Shown: positions 16,661-26,795, numbered from the stretch's first letter. The stretch: DNA of 64,000 bases from JAJRZL01 sp964557855 (GCA_964557855.1 CAZLBP010000003.1:1-64000); one strand, 5' to 3'. Notes: generated from the sequence alone by a model not told the origin. A program made the numbers and translations.

Positions 16661-18937
16661 ATGACCATCGAGCAATTAATCGACTTTCTGAAGAGCGACC
16701 GCGATTTCAGCGCCAATATCACCCACTGGAAAACCTACCCCCCTCGTGCCGCACAGTATGCCGACTTCCCGGTGAATCTCGACATGCGTTTGGTAACCTC
16801 CCTCGAGGATCGAGGGATCACTAAATTATACTCACACCAGCACGACGCCATCGAACGCGTATCCGCGCATGAGGACGTCGTCATAGTCACTCCCACTGCT
16901 TCGGGCAAAACGCTCTGTTATAACATCCCGGTACTCGACACCATCCTTCGGGACCGGGAGAGCCGGGCGCTCTACCTGTTCCCGACCAAAGCCCTCTCCC
17001 AGGACCAAATGACCGAGCTGTACGATTTGATTCAGCAACTCGATGTCGATATCAAGACGTTCACGTACGATGGTGATACACCGAACGACGCGCGACGCAA
17101 GATCCGCTCGGCCGGTCATATTGTCATTACCAATCCCGACATGCTGCATGCGGGAATCCTGCCGCACCATACGAAGTGGATCAAATTGTTCGAAAACCTC
17201 AAGTACATCGTAATTGACGAAATCCATCATTACCGCGGTGTGTTCGGATCGCACCTGGCCAACGTCATGAAGCGACTGAAGCGGATCTGCGATTTCTACG
17301 GGTCGAATCCTCAGTTCATCTGCTGTTCGGCTACGATCGCCAATCCGGACGAATTGGCCTCGAGAATCACCGGCCGTCAGGTAAAACTGATCGACCAGAA
17401 CGGGGCCCCCGCCGGCGAGAAGCACTTTCTGATTTACAATCCGCCGATCATCAACAGGCAGCTGGGCATCAGGAAATCCGCCATAAATGAGGCGGCCCGC
17501 ATTGCGGCTACGTTCCTGTACCACCGTATCCAGACCATTATCTTTGCTCACTTTAGACTGTATGTTGAGGTCTTACTCACGTATTTGCAACGAGAGCTGG
17601 GCAATGAGTTCGGCCGCGGCATCAAAGTTGCCGGCTACCGTGGCGGCTACCTGCCCAATGAACGGCGGCGAATAGAACAGGGCCTGCGCTCCGGGGATAT
17701 TACCGGCGTCGTCTCCACCAATGCGCTCGAGCTCGGTATCGATGTCGGTCATCTGGACGTGTCCATTATCCTGGGCTACCCCGGCTCGATCGCCTCTCTC
17801 TGGCAGCAGGCCGGGCGGGCCGGACGACGGAGCAGCACCTCACTGACCATACTCGTTTCGAATTCGAGTGCCCTGAACCAGTTTCTCTGTACGGAACCGA
17901 AATACATCTTCGACCGCAGCCCGGAATCAGGTATAATAGACCCCGACAACCTCATTATCCGCACCAACCATCTCAAGTGCGCCGCCTTTGAATTACCCAT
18001 CGACCAGGATGAATACATCTCCGGCGACGGTACTCGTGAAATCATGGAGTACCTCGAGGACGCCAAGGTCGTCCGTCACTCCGGCGACCGCTTCCACTGG
18101 TCCTCGGAGATCTATCCGGCGCAGGAAGTCTCCCTCCGCTCCGCCTCTCCAGAAAACTTCGTCATCCTTAATGAGAGTAATCATTCGGAGGTCATCGGCG
18201 AAGTCGATTACTTCTCCGCCCCGATATTTCTGCATCCGGAGGCAATTTATCTGCACCGCGCCGAACAGTATCAAGTGACGGAATTCGACTGGGAAGGCCG
18301 CAAAGCGTACGTGAAGGAAGTCGATGTCGATTACTACACCGATGCCGAGACGAAGACCGACCTCAAAGTGCTTACCGTTAACGATACCGGCACGGTCGGA
18401 GACGCCGAGATCAGTTGCGGTGAAGTAAGTGTCACCAGCGTGACGGTACTGTTCAAGAAGATCAAATTCCAGACCCACGAGAATGTCGGTTCCGGCAAAC
18501 TCAATATGCCTGAACTGGAAATGCACACCCATGCCTTCTGGTATTCGTTCCCCGGCGATATAGCAGTGCGTTTGCTGCTTGAAGATTCGGAATTCGGCGG
18601 CGCTCTGCGTGGACTGGCTAATGTACTGGGCAAAATCGCCCCGCTGTGGGTCATGTGTGACACTCGAGACTTACGTTCCATCTCCCAGGTCCGAGCACCC
18701 TTCGCTGAACGCCCCACGATCTATATTTACGAAAATATCCCCGGTGGCGTCGGACTTTCGGAGAAGCTCTTCAACGAATACGAACGCCTCTTCGAAGCCA
18801 CGTATCACCACATACGCAAGTGTCCCTGTGCTGCCGGCTGCCCTGCTTGCGTCGGACCCGCGCTCGAAGTCGGCGATGGCGGCAAGTCCGGCGCCGCCAA
18901 ACTGGTCGAGTTCACGCTGGCGACCGCGCCGGTGTGA
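16661..18937 (+). CDS. MrfA/YprA-type DEAH helicase with DUF1998 zinc domain
   Basis: A 758-residue superfamily 2 helicase. Motif I is TPTASGKT (about residue 79), motif II is DEIHH (about 187), motif III is CCSATIANP, and motif VI is QQAGRAGR. The C-terminal DUF1998-like domain holds the four-cysteine cluster CPCAAGCPAC, as in Bacillus MrfA and yeast Hrq1. These translocate 3'-5' on DNA and help repair mitomycin-type crosslinks. It lies 16 bp after the archaemetzincin-like gene on the same strand, so the three genes may be one operon. It ends only 13 bp from the convergent mlaD. Confidence 0.9.
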   Translation: MTIEQLIDFLKSDRDFSANITHWKTYPPRAAQYADFPVNLDMRLVTSLEDRGITKLYSHQHDAIERVSAHEDVVIVTPTASGKTLCYNIPVLDTILRDRESRALYLFPTKALSQDQMTELYDLIQQLDVDIKTFTYDGDTPNDARRKIRSAGHIVITNPDMLHAGILPHHTKWIKLFENLKYIVIDEIHHYRGVFGSHLANVMKRLKRICDFYGSNPQFICCSATIANPDELASRITGRQVKLIDQNGAPAGEKHFLIYNPPIINRQLGIRKSAINEAARIAATFLYHRIQTIIFAHFRLYVEVLLTYLQRELGNEFGRGIKVAGYRGGYLPNERRRIEQGLRSGDITGVVSTNALELGIDVGHLDVSIILGYPGSIASLWQQAGRAGRRSSTSLTILVSNSSALNQFLCTEPKYIFDRSPESGIIDPDNLIIRTNHLKCAAFELPIDQDEYISGDGTREIMEYLEDAKVVRHSGDRFHWSSEIYPAQEVSLRSASPENFVILNESNHSEVIGEVDYFSAPIFLHPEAIYLHRAEQYQVTEFDWEGRKAYVKEVDVDYYTDAETKTDLKVLTVNDTGTVGDAEISCGEVSVTSVTVLFKKIKFQTHENVGSGKLNMPELEMHTHAFWYSFPGDIAVRLLLEDSEFGGALRGLANVLGKIAPLWVMCDTRDLRSISQVRAPFAERPTIYIYENIPGGVGLSEKLFNEYERLFEATYHHIRKCPCAAGCPACVGPALEVGDGGKSGAAKLVEFTLATAPV

Positions 18938-18950
18938 GACCGGATCTGTA

Positions 18951-19886
18951 CTAAAACACCGAAAACTTGAAATACTTGCCCGGGTTCTTCTCGATATCCG
19001 TAACCAGATTGCTCACCCGTATTAACAAATTCGTCGTCTCGACGTACAAAGCCGTGTCACCCACCAACAGCCCCAAACTCCCTTCGGCCGTCTCAATCTT
19101 GTAAACGATACTGTCCAAACGCATCGAGATGTTCGTCAAATTGTCGTACAATCGCGGATCATTGATAAGCTTGCCCACTGTACCCTGACTCGTATTCACC
19201 TGTTCCGACAAGTCGGCTACTGAACCGGCCGTCTTCTCTATCGATGCCGTTATGCGTTCCTGATTTCGTTGCAAGTCCGACGTCAGGCCGGTCAGACGCG
19301 ACAGCAGTGTCGTCATGACATGATAAAGGGTATCGTTCCTCGCCAATTGTCCCAGTGTGCCCTCGCCCTCGTTCATCCGATACAGCAGCGTATCCAGGTT
19401 CCCCGCCAGCGCTCTGGCTTCGGCCAATGCTTCCTCACCCTCTTTGAACAGCGCCTCCGCACTGCCGACGTCTCGTGTCGGAATGACGGTTCCCCCCTCC
19501 ATGACCGGCAAGTCCTTTCGCCCGGGGATAATCTCGACATATTTGTCGCCTAGCAGACCGATCGTCCCCAACTGAACCTCGGAATTCTCGGTCACCATCG
19601 GCCAGACGGAGCTCTTGATGCTACCCACTAATTTCACCTGCCGGAGCGAATCCAGATTGACGAATTCGACCGACTGAATATTACCTACTTCCACACCCGA
19701 CATCCACACCGGCGCTCCCGACACCAAACCGTTGACATTCCTGAAAAAGCAGACGAATTCCGTCTTGGGATCGAAAATCGATGTGCCGCCGCCGCTCAGT
19801 GAGGCCCACAACGCCACGGCAATGGCAAACATCAAAATGATGCCTACCTTCAAAGCACTCCACTTAATGCCTGTTGTCTTTTTCAT
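18951..19886 (-). CDS. mlaD: MlaD-like MCE-domain lipid-transport protein
   Basis: One N-terminal membrane helix (about 9-32) is followed by an MCE domain (about 38-120), with the typical VNGLVSGAPVWMSGVEVGNI segment split over its first strands. A long helical C-terminal region (about 150-300) resembles the tube-forming part of longer MCE proteins. With MlaE and MlaF it forms an ABC-type machine that moves phospholipids between inner and outer membranes. At 311 residues it is longer than E. coli MlaD, so it may bridge more of the periplasm. It is the last gene of the mlaEFD operon, 72 bp after mlaF. Confidence 0.9.
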   Translation of the reverse strand: MKKTTGIKWSALKVGIILMFAIAVALWASLSGGGTSIFDPKTEFVCFFRNVNGLVSGAPVWMSGVEVGNIQSVEFVNLDSLRQVKLVGSIKSSVWPMVTENSEVQLGTIGLLGDKYVEIIPGRKDLPVMEGGTVIPTRDVGSAEALFKEGEEALAEARALAGNLDTLLYRMNEGEGTLGQLARNDTLYHVMTTLLSRLTGLTSDLQRNQERITASIEKTAGSVADLSEQVNTSQGTVGKLINDPRLYDNLTNISMRLDSIVYKIETAEGSLGLLVGDTALYVETTNLLIRVSNLVTDIEKNPGKYFKFSVF

Positions 19887-19958
19887 CCTGTTCGACTCAC
19901 TTCATTTACTCCGTCTAGCCGCGGCCATCTGCACAATGTAACAACATCTTCGCACAAA

Positions 19959-20738
19959 TCAACCGACATCGAAAAACCTCTTCTCAGCCACACTGCTGAA
20001 CGATTTCCGAAACGGCTCGAGGAAACCGACTACTCGCGGATCGGAAGACTCTCGGAGCTCAGCCATGCGACCGTCAAACGCCACTTCCCCCTTGTGAATC
20101 ACGACAAACCGGTCCGCCACGGCAAAGGCATCGGCTATCTGGTGCGTGACCACGATCGTAGCAATTGACTTCTCCTTGTGCAGTTTCATGATCAGCTTTA
20201 TTACCTTCTCGATAGCGCCCGGATCAAGCCCCGTAGTCGGCTCATCGTAAAGCATGATACGCGGATCGGTCGAAAGCAGCGCCCGCGCGATCGCCACCCG
20301 GCGTTTCATTCCACCCGATAACTCCTCAGGCAGCTTGTCGACTATCTCATCCGGATTTAATCCCACGAATCCCAGCATTTGCGTCACTCGATCGGCTATC
20401 GTCTCGAAATCCAGTCGCGAGTGCTCGAACAGGTAATAGCCGACGTTCTCACCAACCGTCATTGAATCGAACAGCGCTCCCGCCTGAAACACCATGCCGA
20501 TCTTCTTCCTCAGTTTGCGCTTGTCTTTCTCTCTCATGGTGCAGATGTTCGAACCCTCTACCAGTACCTGTCCTTCCCGGGGACATTCCAAACCGAGGAT
20601 TAAGCGAAGAATAGTCGATTTACCCGACCCGGATGCCCCCATTATGACCAGCGACTCCGAAGCCTCGACGGAAAATGAGACATTGCGCAGCACCGGCTTG
20701 TCGTAATATGCGAATGTTACATTCTTCAACTCAATCAT
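19959..20738 (-). CDS. mlaF: MlaF-like ABC transporter ATPase
   Basis: The ATPase of the Mla lipid transporter. Walker A is GASGSGKST (about residue 34), the signature is LSGGMKRR, Walker B is IMLYDEPT, and the switch His sits in VVTHQ. ATG 20738 is chosen: its ATGA overlaps the stop of mlaE, and AAGGG is 6 nt upstream. A TTG two codons earlier is possible. The overlap implies translational coupling and equal supply with the permease. Confidence 0.93.
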   Translation of the reverse strand: MIELKNVTFAYYDKPVLRNVSFSVEASESLVIMGASGSGKSTILRLILGLECPREGQVLVEGSNICTMREKDKRKLRKKIGMVFQAGALFDSMTVGENVGYYLFEHSRLDFETIADRVTQMLGFVGLNPDEIVDKLPEELSGGMKRRVAIARALLSTDPRIMLYDEPTTGLDPGAIEKVIKLIMKLHKEKSIATIVVTHQIADAFAVADRFVVIHKGEVAFDGRMAELRESSDPRVVGFLEPFRKSFSSVAEKRFFDVG

Positions 20739-21493
20739 AACCAACCCTTAATCAAAGAAAATACGACCTTGGTGATGAAGAAGTTGACGACCAGAATGGA
20801 AATGGATGAAATCACGACGGATTGCGTGGTGGCCAATCCCACTCCCTTAGTGCCACCTTCCGAAGAAAACCCCCGGTAACACGAAACAAACGCTATTACC
20901 AGTGAGAAAACAACCGGCTTGATTGCGCCAATGAGCAGGTTACCGAATATGAGTCGCTCACGCACGGCGGTCCAGTACATAGTCGATGTTACGTGCGCTA
21001 TAAACACGGCAATGAACCACCCGCCAACCAGGGCGATGAAATTACAGACGACCGTAAGAACCGGTACCATCACCACAAGCGCAATCAATCGCGGCACCGC
21101 CAGCTTTTTGATCGGGTCCACACCGAAAGCCACCATAGCATCAATTTGCCTTGAGGATTTCATCGCCCCCAGCTCGGCGGTGATGCCGGCCGCCACTCGA
21201 GCGGCCACCATAAGTCCGGTCAACACCGGACCCAACTCACGGACAATAGAGATCGCCATAATCCGCCCCAGGTAGTTCTTGGCCCCGAAATCCATCAATT
21301 CCACTGAAAAGGCCAGCGCAAACCCCTGGCCCGCAAAAGCCCCCGTCAACACTACCAGATAGAGAGAGCCTATCCCCACATAGTTCATTTGGTCGAGCAA
21401 TTCGGTGACATAGAATGGGCGCGAGAAGACGGCCGCAATCATCTTCAGCGAAAAAAAGAAATTCGCCTGAAGTTGGTAGGCAAACCGCTTCAA
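20735..21493 (-). CDS. mlaE: MlaE-like ABC permease
   Basis: A 252-residue inner-membrane permease of the MlaE family (DUF140). Several hydrophobic spans surround the conserved segment with RELGPVLTGLMVAARVAAG (about 86-105) and ELGAMK, as in all MlaE/TGD1 proteins. It forms the membrane dimer driven by MlaF. It is the first gene of the operon; the start appears to be TTG at 21493, with no strong ribosome site. The divergent PP-loop gene begins 197 bp away, and a perfect TATAAT at 21637-21642 in that gap may serve that gene. Confidence 0.92.
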   Translation of the reverse strand: MKRFAYQLQANFFFSLKMIAAVFSRPFYVTELLDQMNYVGIGSLYLVVLTGAFAGQGFALAFSVELMDFGAKNYLGRIMAISIVRELGPVLTGLMVAARVAAGITAELGAMKSSRQIDAMVAFGVDPIKKLAVPRLIALVVMVPVLTVVCNFIALVGGWFIAVFIAHVTSTMYWTAVRERLIFGNLLIGAIKPVVFSLVIAFVSCYRGFSSEGGTKGVGLATTQSVVISSISILVVNFFITKVVFSLIKGWL

Positions 21494-21690
21494 CCAGTTG
21501 TTCAGAGGACTAAGAATGGCTTCGTTCCTTCATATCTGAGTCGCGGCTAAGTTGCCCTTCTGCACAAGATAAGTCAAGGCAAAAGGGACAAATCAATCGG
21601 GTTGTTTTTTCCCGAACCTCTACGTGGTTTGTGTATTATAATGGCTACAGTAACAAATAACAGCGGTGTTCGGTTCGTATTGAAAACGAT

Positions 21691-22719
21691 ATGTATAACA
21701 AGCAGCAAAACAAACGCGGCCATGCGGTAGCCCTCTTCTCCGGCGGGCTGGATTCGGCGCTGGCTATTCTCCTGATGTTGCAGCAGAATATCGAAGTCAC
21801 GGCTCTCACCTTCATGACACATTTCGGATGTGACCTCGGAGACCGCTCTTCCTGCGGCAGCAATCCGTACCCCGCGGCAGAGAAATTCGGCTTCAACGTC
21901 AAGCTGATGCATCTCGGACAGAAATTTGTGGATATAGTGGAGAAACCAAAATACGGTCGCGGCAAAAACATGAATGTCTGCACTGATTGTCGGATTCTTA
22001 TGCTGTCCGAAGCCAAGAATTTCATGGAAATGGTCAATGCCGATTTTATCATTACCGGCGAGGTCATGGGACAGCGCCCCATGTCGCAAGTATCGCACAA
22101 ACTGCGCCTGACAGAGAAGCAGTCCGGATTGAAAGGAAAAGTCCTTAGACCGCTTTCGGCGCTGCTTTTGCCACCGACCGAGCCGGAGCTTAGCGGGATG
22201 GTCGACCGTAACAAACTCGAGGGAATTCAGGGCCGTAGCCGCAAGCGCCAGTTGGAGCTGGCGGAACACTTCGGGCTGGAGGATTACCCCTCTCCGGCGT
22301 CCGGCTGCCTCCTGACGGACCGCGGTTACTCCAACCGCTTACGAGATCTCATGGCGCACAGCGAGCGGCTGACTTTCGATGACTTAAATCTACTCAAAGT
22401 CGGCCGGCACTTCCGCCTCGATCCTCAAACGAAACTTATCGTCGGACGCAACGAAACCGATAATAATGCTTTACTGGCATCGAAGAAGCCGCACCAACTA
22501 CACCTTGAGGCAGTCGGAATCGGCTCGCCGATAGCCCTTCTGGCAGGCAATGGTAACGCACAGAGTATCCTCCGGGCAGCTGCCATTACGGCACGCTACT
22601 CGTCTGCAAAGAACGACCCTTCAGTTGATATCACGGTTTTCAACGGTAGCGAGACTCAAGAAGTTGTCTCGGTATCCCCCATTTCAGATCGCGAGATCGA
22701 AGAGGTCATCGTCAAGTAG
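21691..22719 (+). CDS. PP-loop ATP pyrophosphatase (ThiI/MnmA-like) with NFACT-R-like C-terminal part
   Basis: The N-terminal half has the PP-loop SGGLDSAL (about residues 17-24), which activates a substrate with ATP as in tRNA thiolases. Later come the cysteine pair CTDC (about 98-101) and SPASGCLLTD (about 200), which fit metal or sulfur handling. The last 120 residues, with LLKVGRHFRL and LIVGRNETDN, resemble the NFACT-R/DUF814-type RNA-binding region found on related proteins. A role in sulfur modification of tRNA is likely by family, but the nucleoside is unknown. It is a single gene with its own terminator, divergent from mlaE. Confidence 0.78.
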   Translation: MYNKQQNKRGHAVALFSGGLDSALAILLMLQQNIEVTALTFMTHFGCDLGDRSSCGSNPYPAAEKFGFNVKLMHLGQKFVDIVEKPKYGRGKNMNVCTDCRILMLSEAKNFMEMVNADFIITGEVMGQRPMSQVSHKLRLTEKQSGLKGKVLRPLSALLLPPTEPELSGMVDRNKLEGIQGRSRKRQLELAEHFGLEDYPSPASGCLLTDRGYSNRLRDLMAHSERLTFDDLNLLKVGRHFRLDPQTKLIVGRNETDNNALLASKKPHQLHLEAVGIGSPIALLAGNGNAQSILRAAAITARYSSAKNDPSVDITVFNGSETQEVVSVSPISDREIEEVIVK

Positions 22720-22748
22720 ATCACACCAAACTCAGCCCAATAGGAAAA

Positions 22749-22780
22749 GGTCCCAACGATATCGTTGAGACCCTTCTCTC
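22749..22780 (+). terminator. Probable terminator of the PP-loop gene
   Basis: The palindrome CAACGATATCGTTG (22754-22767) is enclosed by GGTC/GACC and followed by CTTCTCTC, 30 nt after the stop. The tail is only partly T. Confidence 0.5.
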
Positions 22781-23069
22781 CTCACCAGCCGGGAGAACTG
22801 TTCAGCAGCTTAACCGCCAAGAATCACTGCTTACATATAAGTAGACCGACAGGTTGCGGGCTGCCAGGCTACTAATTTCCCGACGTGGATATAGACAACA
22901 ACTCCTGTGCCAAGATTGTCATTAATAGCCCAACGCATTATTAACAAATGAGTTAAGAAGACAATTGTACTGTCAGCCTGACCTGTTTCCGGCCCAAAAC
23001 GCAACATCTGCCGCTCTCTTACGCAGTATTTACACTTTCCTAACAGTCCTTAGCAGCGGCACAAAGCAC
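22781..23069. other. Intergenic space without recognised gene
   Basis: Read on both strands, this stretch between two convergent genes shows stop codons in all frames at short spacing and no tRNA or repeat family seen elsewhere in the window. Confidence 0.5.
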
Positions 23070-23110
23070 AAAAATAAAGAAGTCCTTCCTGCACCCACAG
23101 GAAGGACTTC
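23070..23110 (-). terminator. Rho-independent terminator of the sorting-domain protein gene
   Basis: A 13-bp perfect stem (GAAGTCCTTCCTG, 23079-23091 against 23098-23110) with a 6-nt loop is followed on the minus strand by TTTATTTTT. It lies 55 nt after the stop codon. Confidence 0.9.
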
Positions 23111-23164
23111 AATCACAAAATCGTGAACTTACTTGCTTACTTCAAAAACAGCTAATACATCCGT

Positions 23165-23992
23165 TTACTTGACGTAGGCCATCTTCATGGTTTCAGTGAA
23201 GTTGGCTTCATCAACCGAAATGCGATAGAAGTATACGCCACTGGAGTAGCGACTGGCATCCCATTCCACGGTATGAGAACCGGCCTCAAGTTGACCGTCA
23301 ACCAGCGTTTCAACCTTCTGACCCAGAATGTTGAATACGGAGAGCTCCACCCGCGACATCTTCGGGACATCAAAAGCGATGGTAGTGCTGGGGTTGAACG
23401 GATTCGGATAGTTCTGCTCAAGCGAATAGGACGTCGGCAGATTCTGATCACCGGAAGCGGCACTCAGTTCCAGCGTAACGCGCTCAAACTCCGGGCGCTC
23501 CAGACGGGAACTCGGCACGCCGTTGGCATCATAGTCATGATAGACAAACGCCAGGAAGTGGCCGGGATTTCTCATCTCGATCGCTTCCAGAGTGATCTGG
23601 GACAGACTCGGGTTGTCAACGCGGAAAACCAGGTTCGCCACGTTGTGCTCACCGGCGCCAAGATCCGGTTTCGGCTCAGCCGACATCTGCGGCAGGAGAC
23701 CGATTACGACGGTATTCTTCTCGTTGTCGATGTTGGCTATCTTGAGGTCAAAATACTCAACATCGGTTCCTTCAAATGTCACCTTTTCAAGGGTAACACC
23801 TTCAGAGAACTGCAATGGGATGTCGATAGCCGCCAGGTTCGCTTCGTTCGTAACGTTCAGCGGTACGGTGACAGTATTGTCTTCCGCAACTGCCTTGGTC
23901 GCAGCGAACTTGTGTACGGAAGCCGCAAAAATCAGCGACGGCGCCAACAGGACGGCGACTACCAGGGTTAGCATGCTTAAACGTTGTCTCAA
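23165..23992 (-). CDS. Secreted cohesin-like protein with T9SS-type C-terminal sorting domain
   Basis: A signal peptide (about 1-23) leads into a beta-rich region (about 25-170) like cohesin/CARDB sandwiches. The last 85 residues are a type A sorting/FlgD-like Ig domain: YPNPFNPSTTI, then VFNILGQKVETL, W(D)ASRYSSGVYFYRI and a final MKMAYVK. Such tails send proteins through T9SS-like systems to the cell surface in FCB bacteria. The TTG start at 23992 has an excellent ribosome site (AGGAGGTGA). With a strong terminator and a long upstream gap, it is an independent, perhaps highly expressed gene. The surface partner is unknown. Confidence 0.85.
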   Translation of the reverse strand: MRQRLSMLTLVVAVLLAPSLIFAASVHKFAATKAVAEDNTVTVPLNVTNEANLAAIDIPLQFSEGVTLEKVTFEGTDVEYFDLKIANIDNEKNTVVIGLLPQMSAEPKPDLGAGEHNVANLVFRVDNPSLSQITLEAIEMRNPGHFLAFVYHDYDANGVPSSRLERPEFERVTLELSAASGDQNLPTSYSLEQNYPNPFNPSTTIAFDVPKMSRVELSVFNILGQKVETLVDGQLEAGSHTVEWDASRYSSGVYFYRISVDEANFTETMKMAYVK

Positions 23993-24585
23993 GGTTCACC
24001 TCCTCGGGGCAGTTAGTGATTCGTTGTGACCGAATTGGTTGTCTACATTCCTTTTGTCCAAACGGTCACTATTCTCTCATCCGTAAATACGATTTATTTA
24101 CTTCTTGTAATGTTAACAGAGGGCTCCGTAGCCCTGGAATTGCAATCAGATGGCGTGCTCTGGAGTGGAGAACTACTATAAGTTACTTCGTTTCCACCGT
24201 TTTGTCAAGCCCTTTAACCCAATATCGCTTCACTCACTACAGCTACTATGTAGCCATTCACCCTTCGTGCTACCTGTCGTACACTGAAATAACGACCTAA
24301 GTTCCATTTGAATTTACTATTTTTCCCTTTCTTCTCGTAAATTTCATATATTTAGTCCAGTTTGGTATAAAACAGTTCAAAATTTAAAGCCAAAGGCTGC
24401 AAAATTCGCGTTTCTCAGCCCTTCCACCACCGCATTCTTCAGCTCACCGGGAAACGAGGTCCAACTGTGGCGGGACCGGTTAATGAAGCGCGTCGTGACT
24501 ATTGCGGCCGGTCTTGTTCCCGCTCACGGGGCCTGTCGAAAATGGCGTCTCTTCCGGTTGCGCCAGGATTTTCGGCACTCAATAC
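23993..24585. other. Divergent intergenic region
   Basis: About 600 bp between the sorting-domain gene and the OPT gene. A minus-strand TTGACA (24208-24203) with a poor -10 (TAACTT) could drive the sorting-domain gene. An A/T-rich belt lies at about 24300-24400. A weak 94-codon frame (24016-24300) has no ribosome site and looks random. No RNA gene was recognised. Confidence 0.4.
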
Positions 24586-24614
24586 TTGACTTATCCCATT
24601 CAAGCTAAGATCAT
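24586..24614 (+). promoter_or_regulatory. Putative promoter of the OPT transporter
   Basis: TTGACT (24586-24591), 17 nt, GATCAT (24609-24614, 4/6), about 38 nt before the start codon. Confidence 0.4.
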
Positions 24615-24651
24615 TGTCAGATAAATCGAGGCCCTGCCTAACGGAGGAAGC

Positions 24652-26637
24652 TTGACAAACTCAGATAACTTGCCTAAGGATTTCGAACCGTTCGTTTCGC
24701 ACTCGGCGAAAATAGCCGAAGTAACCTGGAAAGCCGTAATCCTCGGTTCGTTGATATCGGTCATTTTCGGTGTCGCCAATGCCTATCTGGCGCTCAAATT
24801 CGGCATGACCGTATCCGCCTCAATACCAGCAGCTGTTCTTTCGATGGCCATTTTACGTCTCATATTCAAACGGGTCACGGTCCTTGAAAACAACATAGTC
24901 CAGACGGTGGGATCCGCCGGTGAATCGTTGGCCGCAGGTATTGCTTTCACTATCCCGGCCTTCTTCATTTGGTCCGCTAATTCGGAGCTGGTTGCGTCCG
25001 GATATGTTCACGAAATCTCCAAAGGCCAGATCTTCTGGCTCTCCATGCTGGGTGGAGCGCTGGGCATTTTCCTGATGATTCCACTCCGGCGATACCTGGT
25101 GGAGCGCGAGCACGGCAAGTTGGCCTTCCCGGAAGGCACGGCGTGCGCCGAAATCATCGTGGCCGGCGACGAAGGCGGCTCCAAGGCAAAACTCGTCTTC
25201 GCCGGAATTGCTGTCGGCGCGCTCTATAAGGGACTGGTCAATGGCGCTAAAGTATGGGCCGAATCGGTCAATTATGATTTCCAGAAAGTTCTGAAAGGTG
25301 GCACGATCGGCATCGACGCCACCCCGGCACTGCTGGGTGTCGGATTTATCATTGGCCCGAGAATTGCCTCTCTCATGATGGGCGGCGCAGTTCTCGGCTA
25401 TCTAGGCATCGGTCCGCTACTGATGTTTATCGGTGATCAGATCCCCAGTATGATAATCTCACCCGGCGAGATCCCCATCAGCGAAATGGACTCGGCCGAA
25501 CTGCGCAACTCCTACATCAAATATCTGGGCGTCGGTGCCGTGGCCCTGGGCGGTTTTGTCTCCCTCATCAAATCGTTCCCGGTTATCATCTCATCCTTCA
25601 GCAAAGGCTTCGGTGAACTCCTGGGCAAAGGCGCCAATACGGGCGATGTTATCCGAACCGACAAGGATCTCGCGATGAAATGGGTGCTCCTCGGTGTCGT
25701 ACTGGTCATCATCGCTATCTGGTTGTTACCGGGTACCGAACTCCATCTTCTCGGCGCGGCGCTTGCGGTCCTGTTTGGCTTCTTCTTCGTGGTTGTCGCC
25801 GCCCGTATCGTTGGTATTGTCGGGTCATCCTCTTCGCCGGTGTCGGGAATGACCATCGCCACTCTCCTCGTGACCTGCCTCATCCTGGTTTACTTCGGTG
25901 TCGAAGGCGTCGCGGGCATGATTACCGCCATGTCGGTCGGCACAGTCGTATGTATCGCTGTCTGTATGTCCGGCGATATTGCCCAGGACCTTAAGACGGG
26001 CTACCTCCTGGGGGCTACTCCCTGGAAACAACAGCTCACTGAATTCATTGGTCTCCTGTTTCCCGCTCTGGCAATGGGATTCACGATCTACTACTTGAAC
26101 GAGGCCTTCGGCTTCGTCGCAACGGAAGGCGGCCGAGCCCCCCTTCTGGCACCCCAGGCCAATGTCATGGCCACCATTGTTCAGGGCGTCATGAACGCCA
26201 ACCTGCCCTGGGGACCGATTCTGGTCGGGGTGATGATTGCCCTGGCGGTCGAACTGCTCGGCATTTCATCGCTGCCTTTTGCCATTGGTCTGTATCTGCC
26301 TCTGTCGCTTTCCGCCCCGATTATGACAGGCGGCCTCCTCTCACTTTTCATCCGAAAAGTCGCCAGTCCTCAAACATTTAAAGCAAGAAATGAGCAAGGT
26401 ATCCTGTTCTCCTCCGGACTTGTCGCGGGTGACGCTCTGGTAGGCGTCCTTGTCGCCATTCTCATCGGCTCGTGGGCGTCCTACGGCCAAACGGAAGTTG
26501 GCTACCACGATGTTCACTCCGGCATGTGGAACTCCCTGACCGGCAGTTTCGGACCCTGGCTCTCGCTGATAATGTTCGGCACTCTCGCGCTCATTCTGGG
26601 CTATCTCGCGTATAACGGGTTAGGAAGAAAGAAGTAA
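24652..26637 (+). CDS. OPT-family oligopeptide transporter
   Basis: A 661-residue polytopic membrane protein with 14-16 predicted spans. Family features include the early NAYLALKFGMTVSASIPAAV region (split over helices 1-2), SAGESLAAG, and ACAEII after the second loop (GTACAEI, about 160). OPT proteins import small peptides, or metal chelates in the YSL branch, using the proton gradient. TTG 24652 is the start, since GGAGG lies just upstream, though the 4-nt spacing is short. It stands alone with its own putative promoter. Confidence 0.92.
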   Translation: MTNSDNLPKDFEPFVSHSAKIAEVTWKAVILGSLISVIFGVANAYLALKFGMTVSASIPAAVLSMAILRLIFKRVTVLENNIVQTVGSAGESLAAGIAFTIPAFFIWSANSELVASGYVHEISKGQIFWLSMLGGALGIFLMIPLRRYLVEREHGKLAFPEGTACAEIIVAGDEGGSKAKLVFAGIAVGALYKGLVNGAKVWAESVNYDFQKVLKGGTIGIDATPALLGVGFIIGPRIASLMMGGAVLGYLGIGPLLMFIGDQIPSMIISPGEIPISEMDSAELRNSYIKYLGVGAVALGGFVSLIKSFPVIISSFSKGFGELLGKGANTGDVIRTDKDLAMKWVLLGVVLVIIAIWLLPGTELHLLGAALAVLFGFFFVVVAARIVGIVGSSSSPVSGMTIATLLVTCLILVYFGVEGVAGMITAMSVGTVVCIAVCMSGDIAQDLKTGYLLGATPWKQQLTEFIGLLFPALAMGFTIYYLNEAFGFVATEGGRAPLLAPQANVMATIVQGVMNANLPWGPILVGVMIALAVELLGISSLPFAIGLYLPLSLSAPIMTGGLLSLFIRKVASPQTFKARNEQGILFSSGLVAGDALVGVLVAILIGSWASYGQTEVGYHDVHSGMWNSLTGSFGPWLSLIMFGTLALILGYLAYNGLGRKK

Positions 26638-26795
26638 GTCAAGGCATGTAGACGTTGTTTGAAATGCTAATGAGATCGTCCCAAAAGCCGGAGCCGAGTC
26701 GAATCCCATCCCGCATGGAGGCAAGGCTTGTCCCCGCCGGACCGTCAGATCATGAACACGCGTACCATTGACGATACACTTATCCATATCAACTA

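Noticed and set aside
24016..24300. A 94-codon plus-strand frame in the 659-bp gap before the OPT gene
   Set aside because: No ribosome site, Cys/Arg/Tyr-rich random composition, and it overlaps the likely promoter area of the minus-strand gene.
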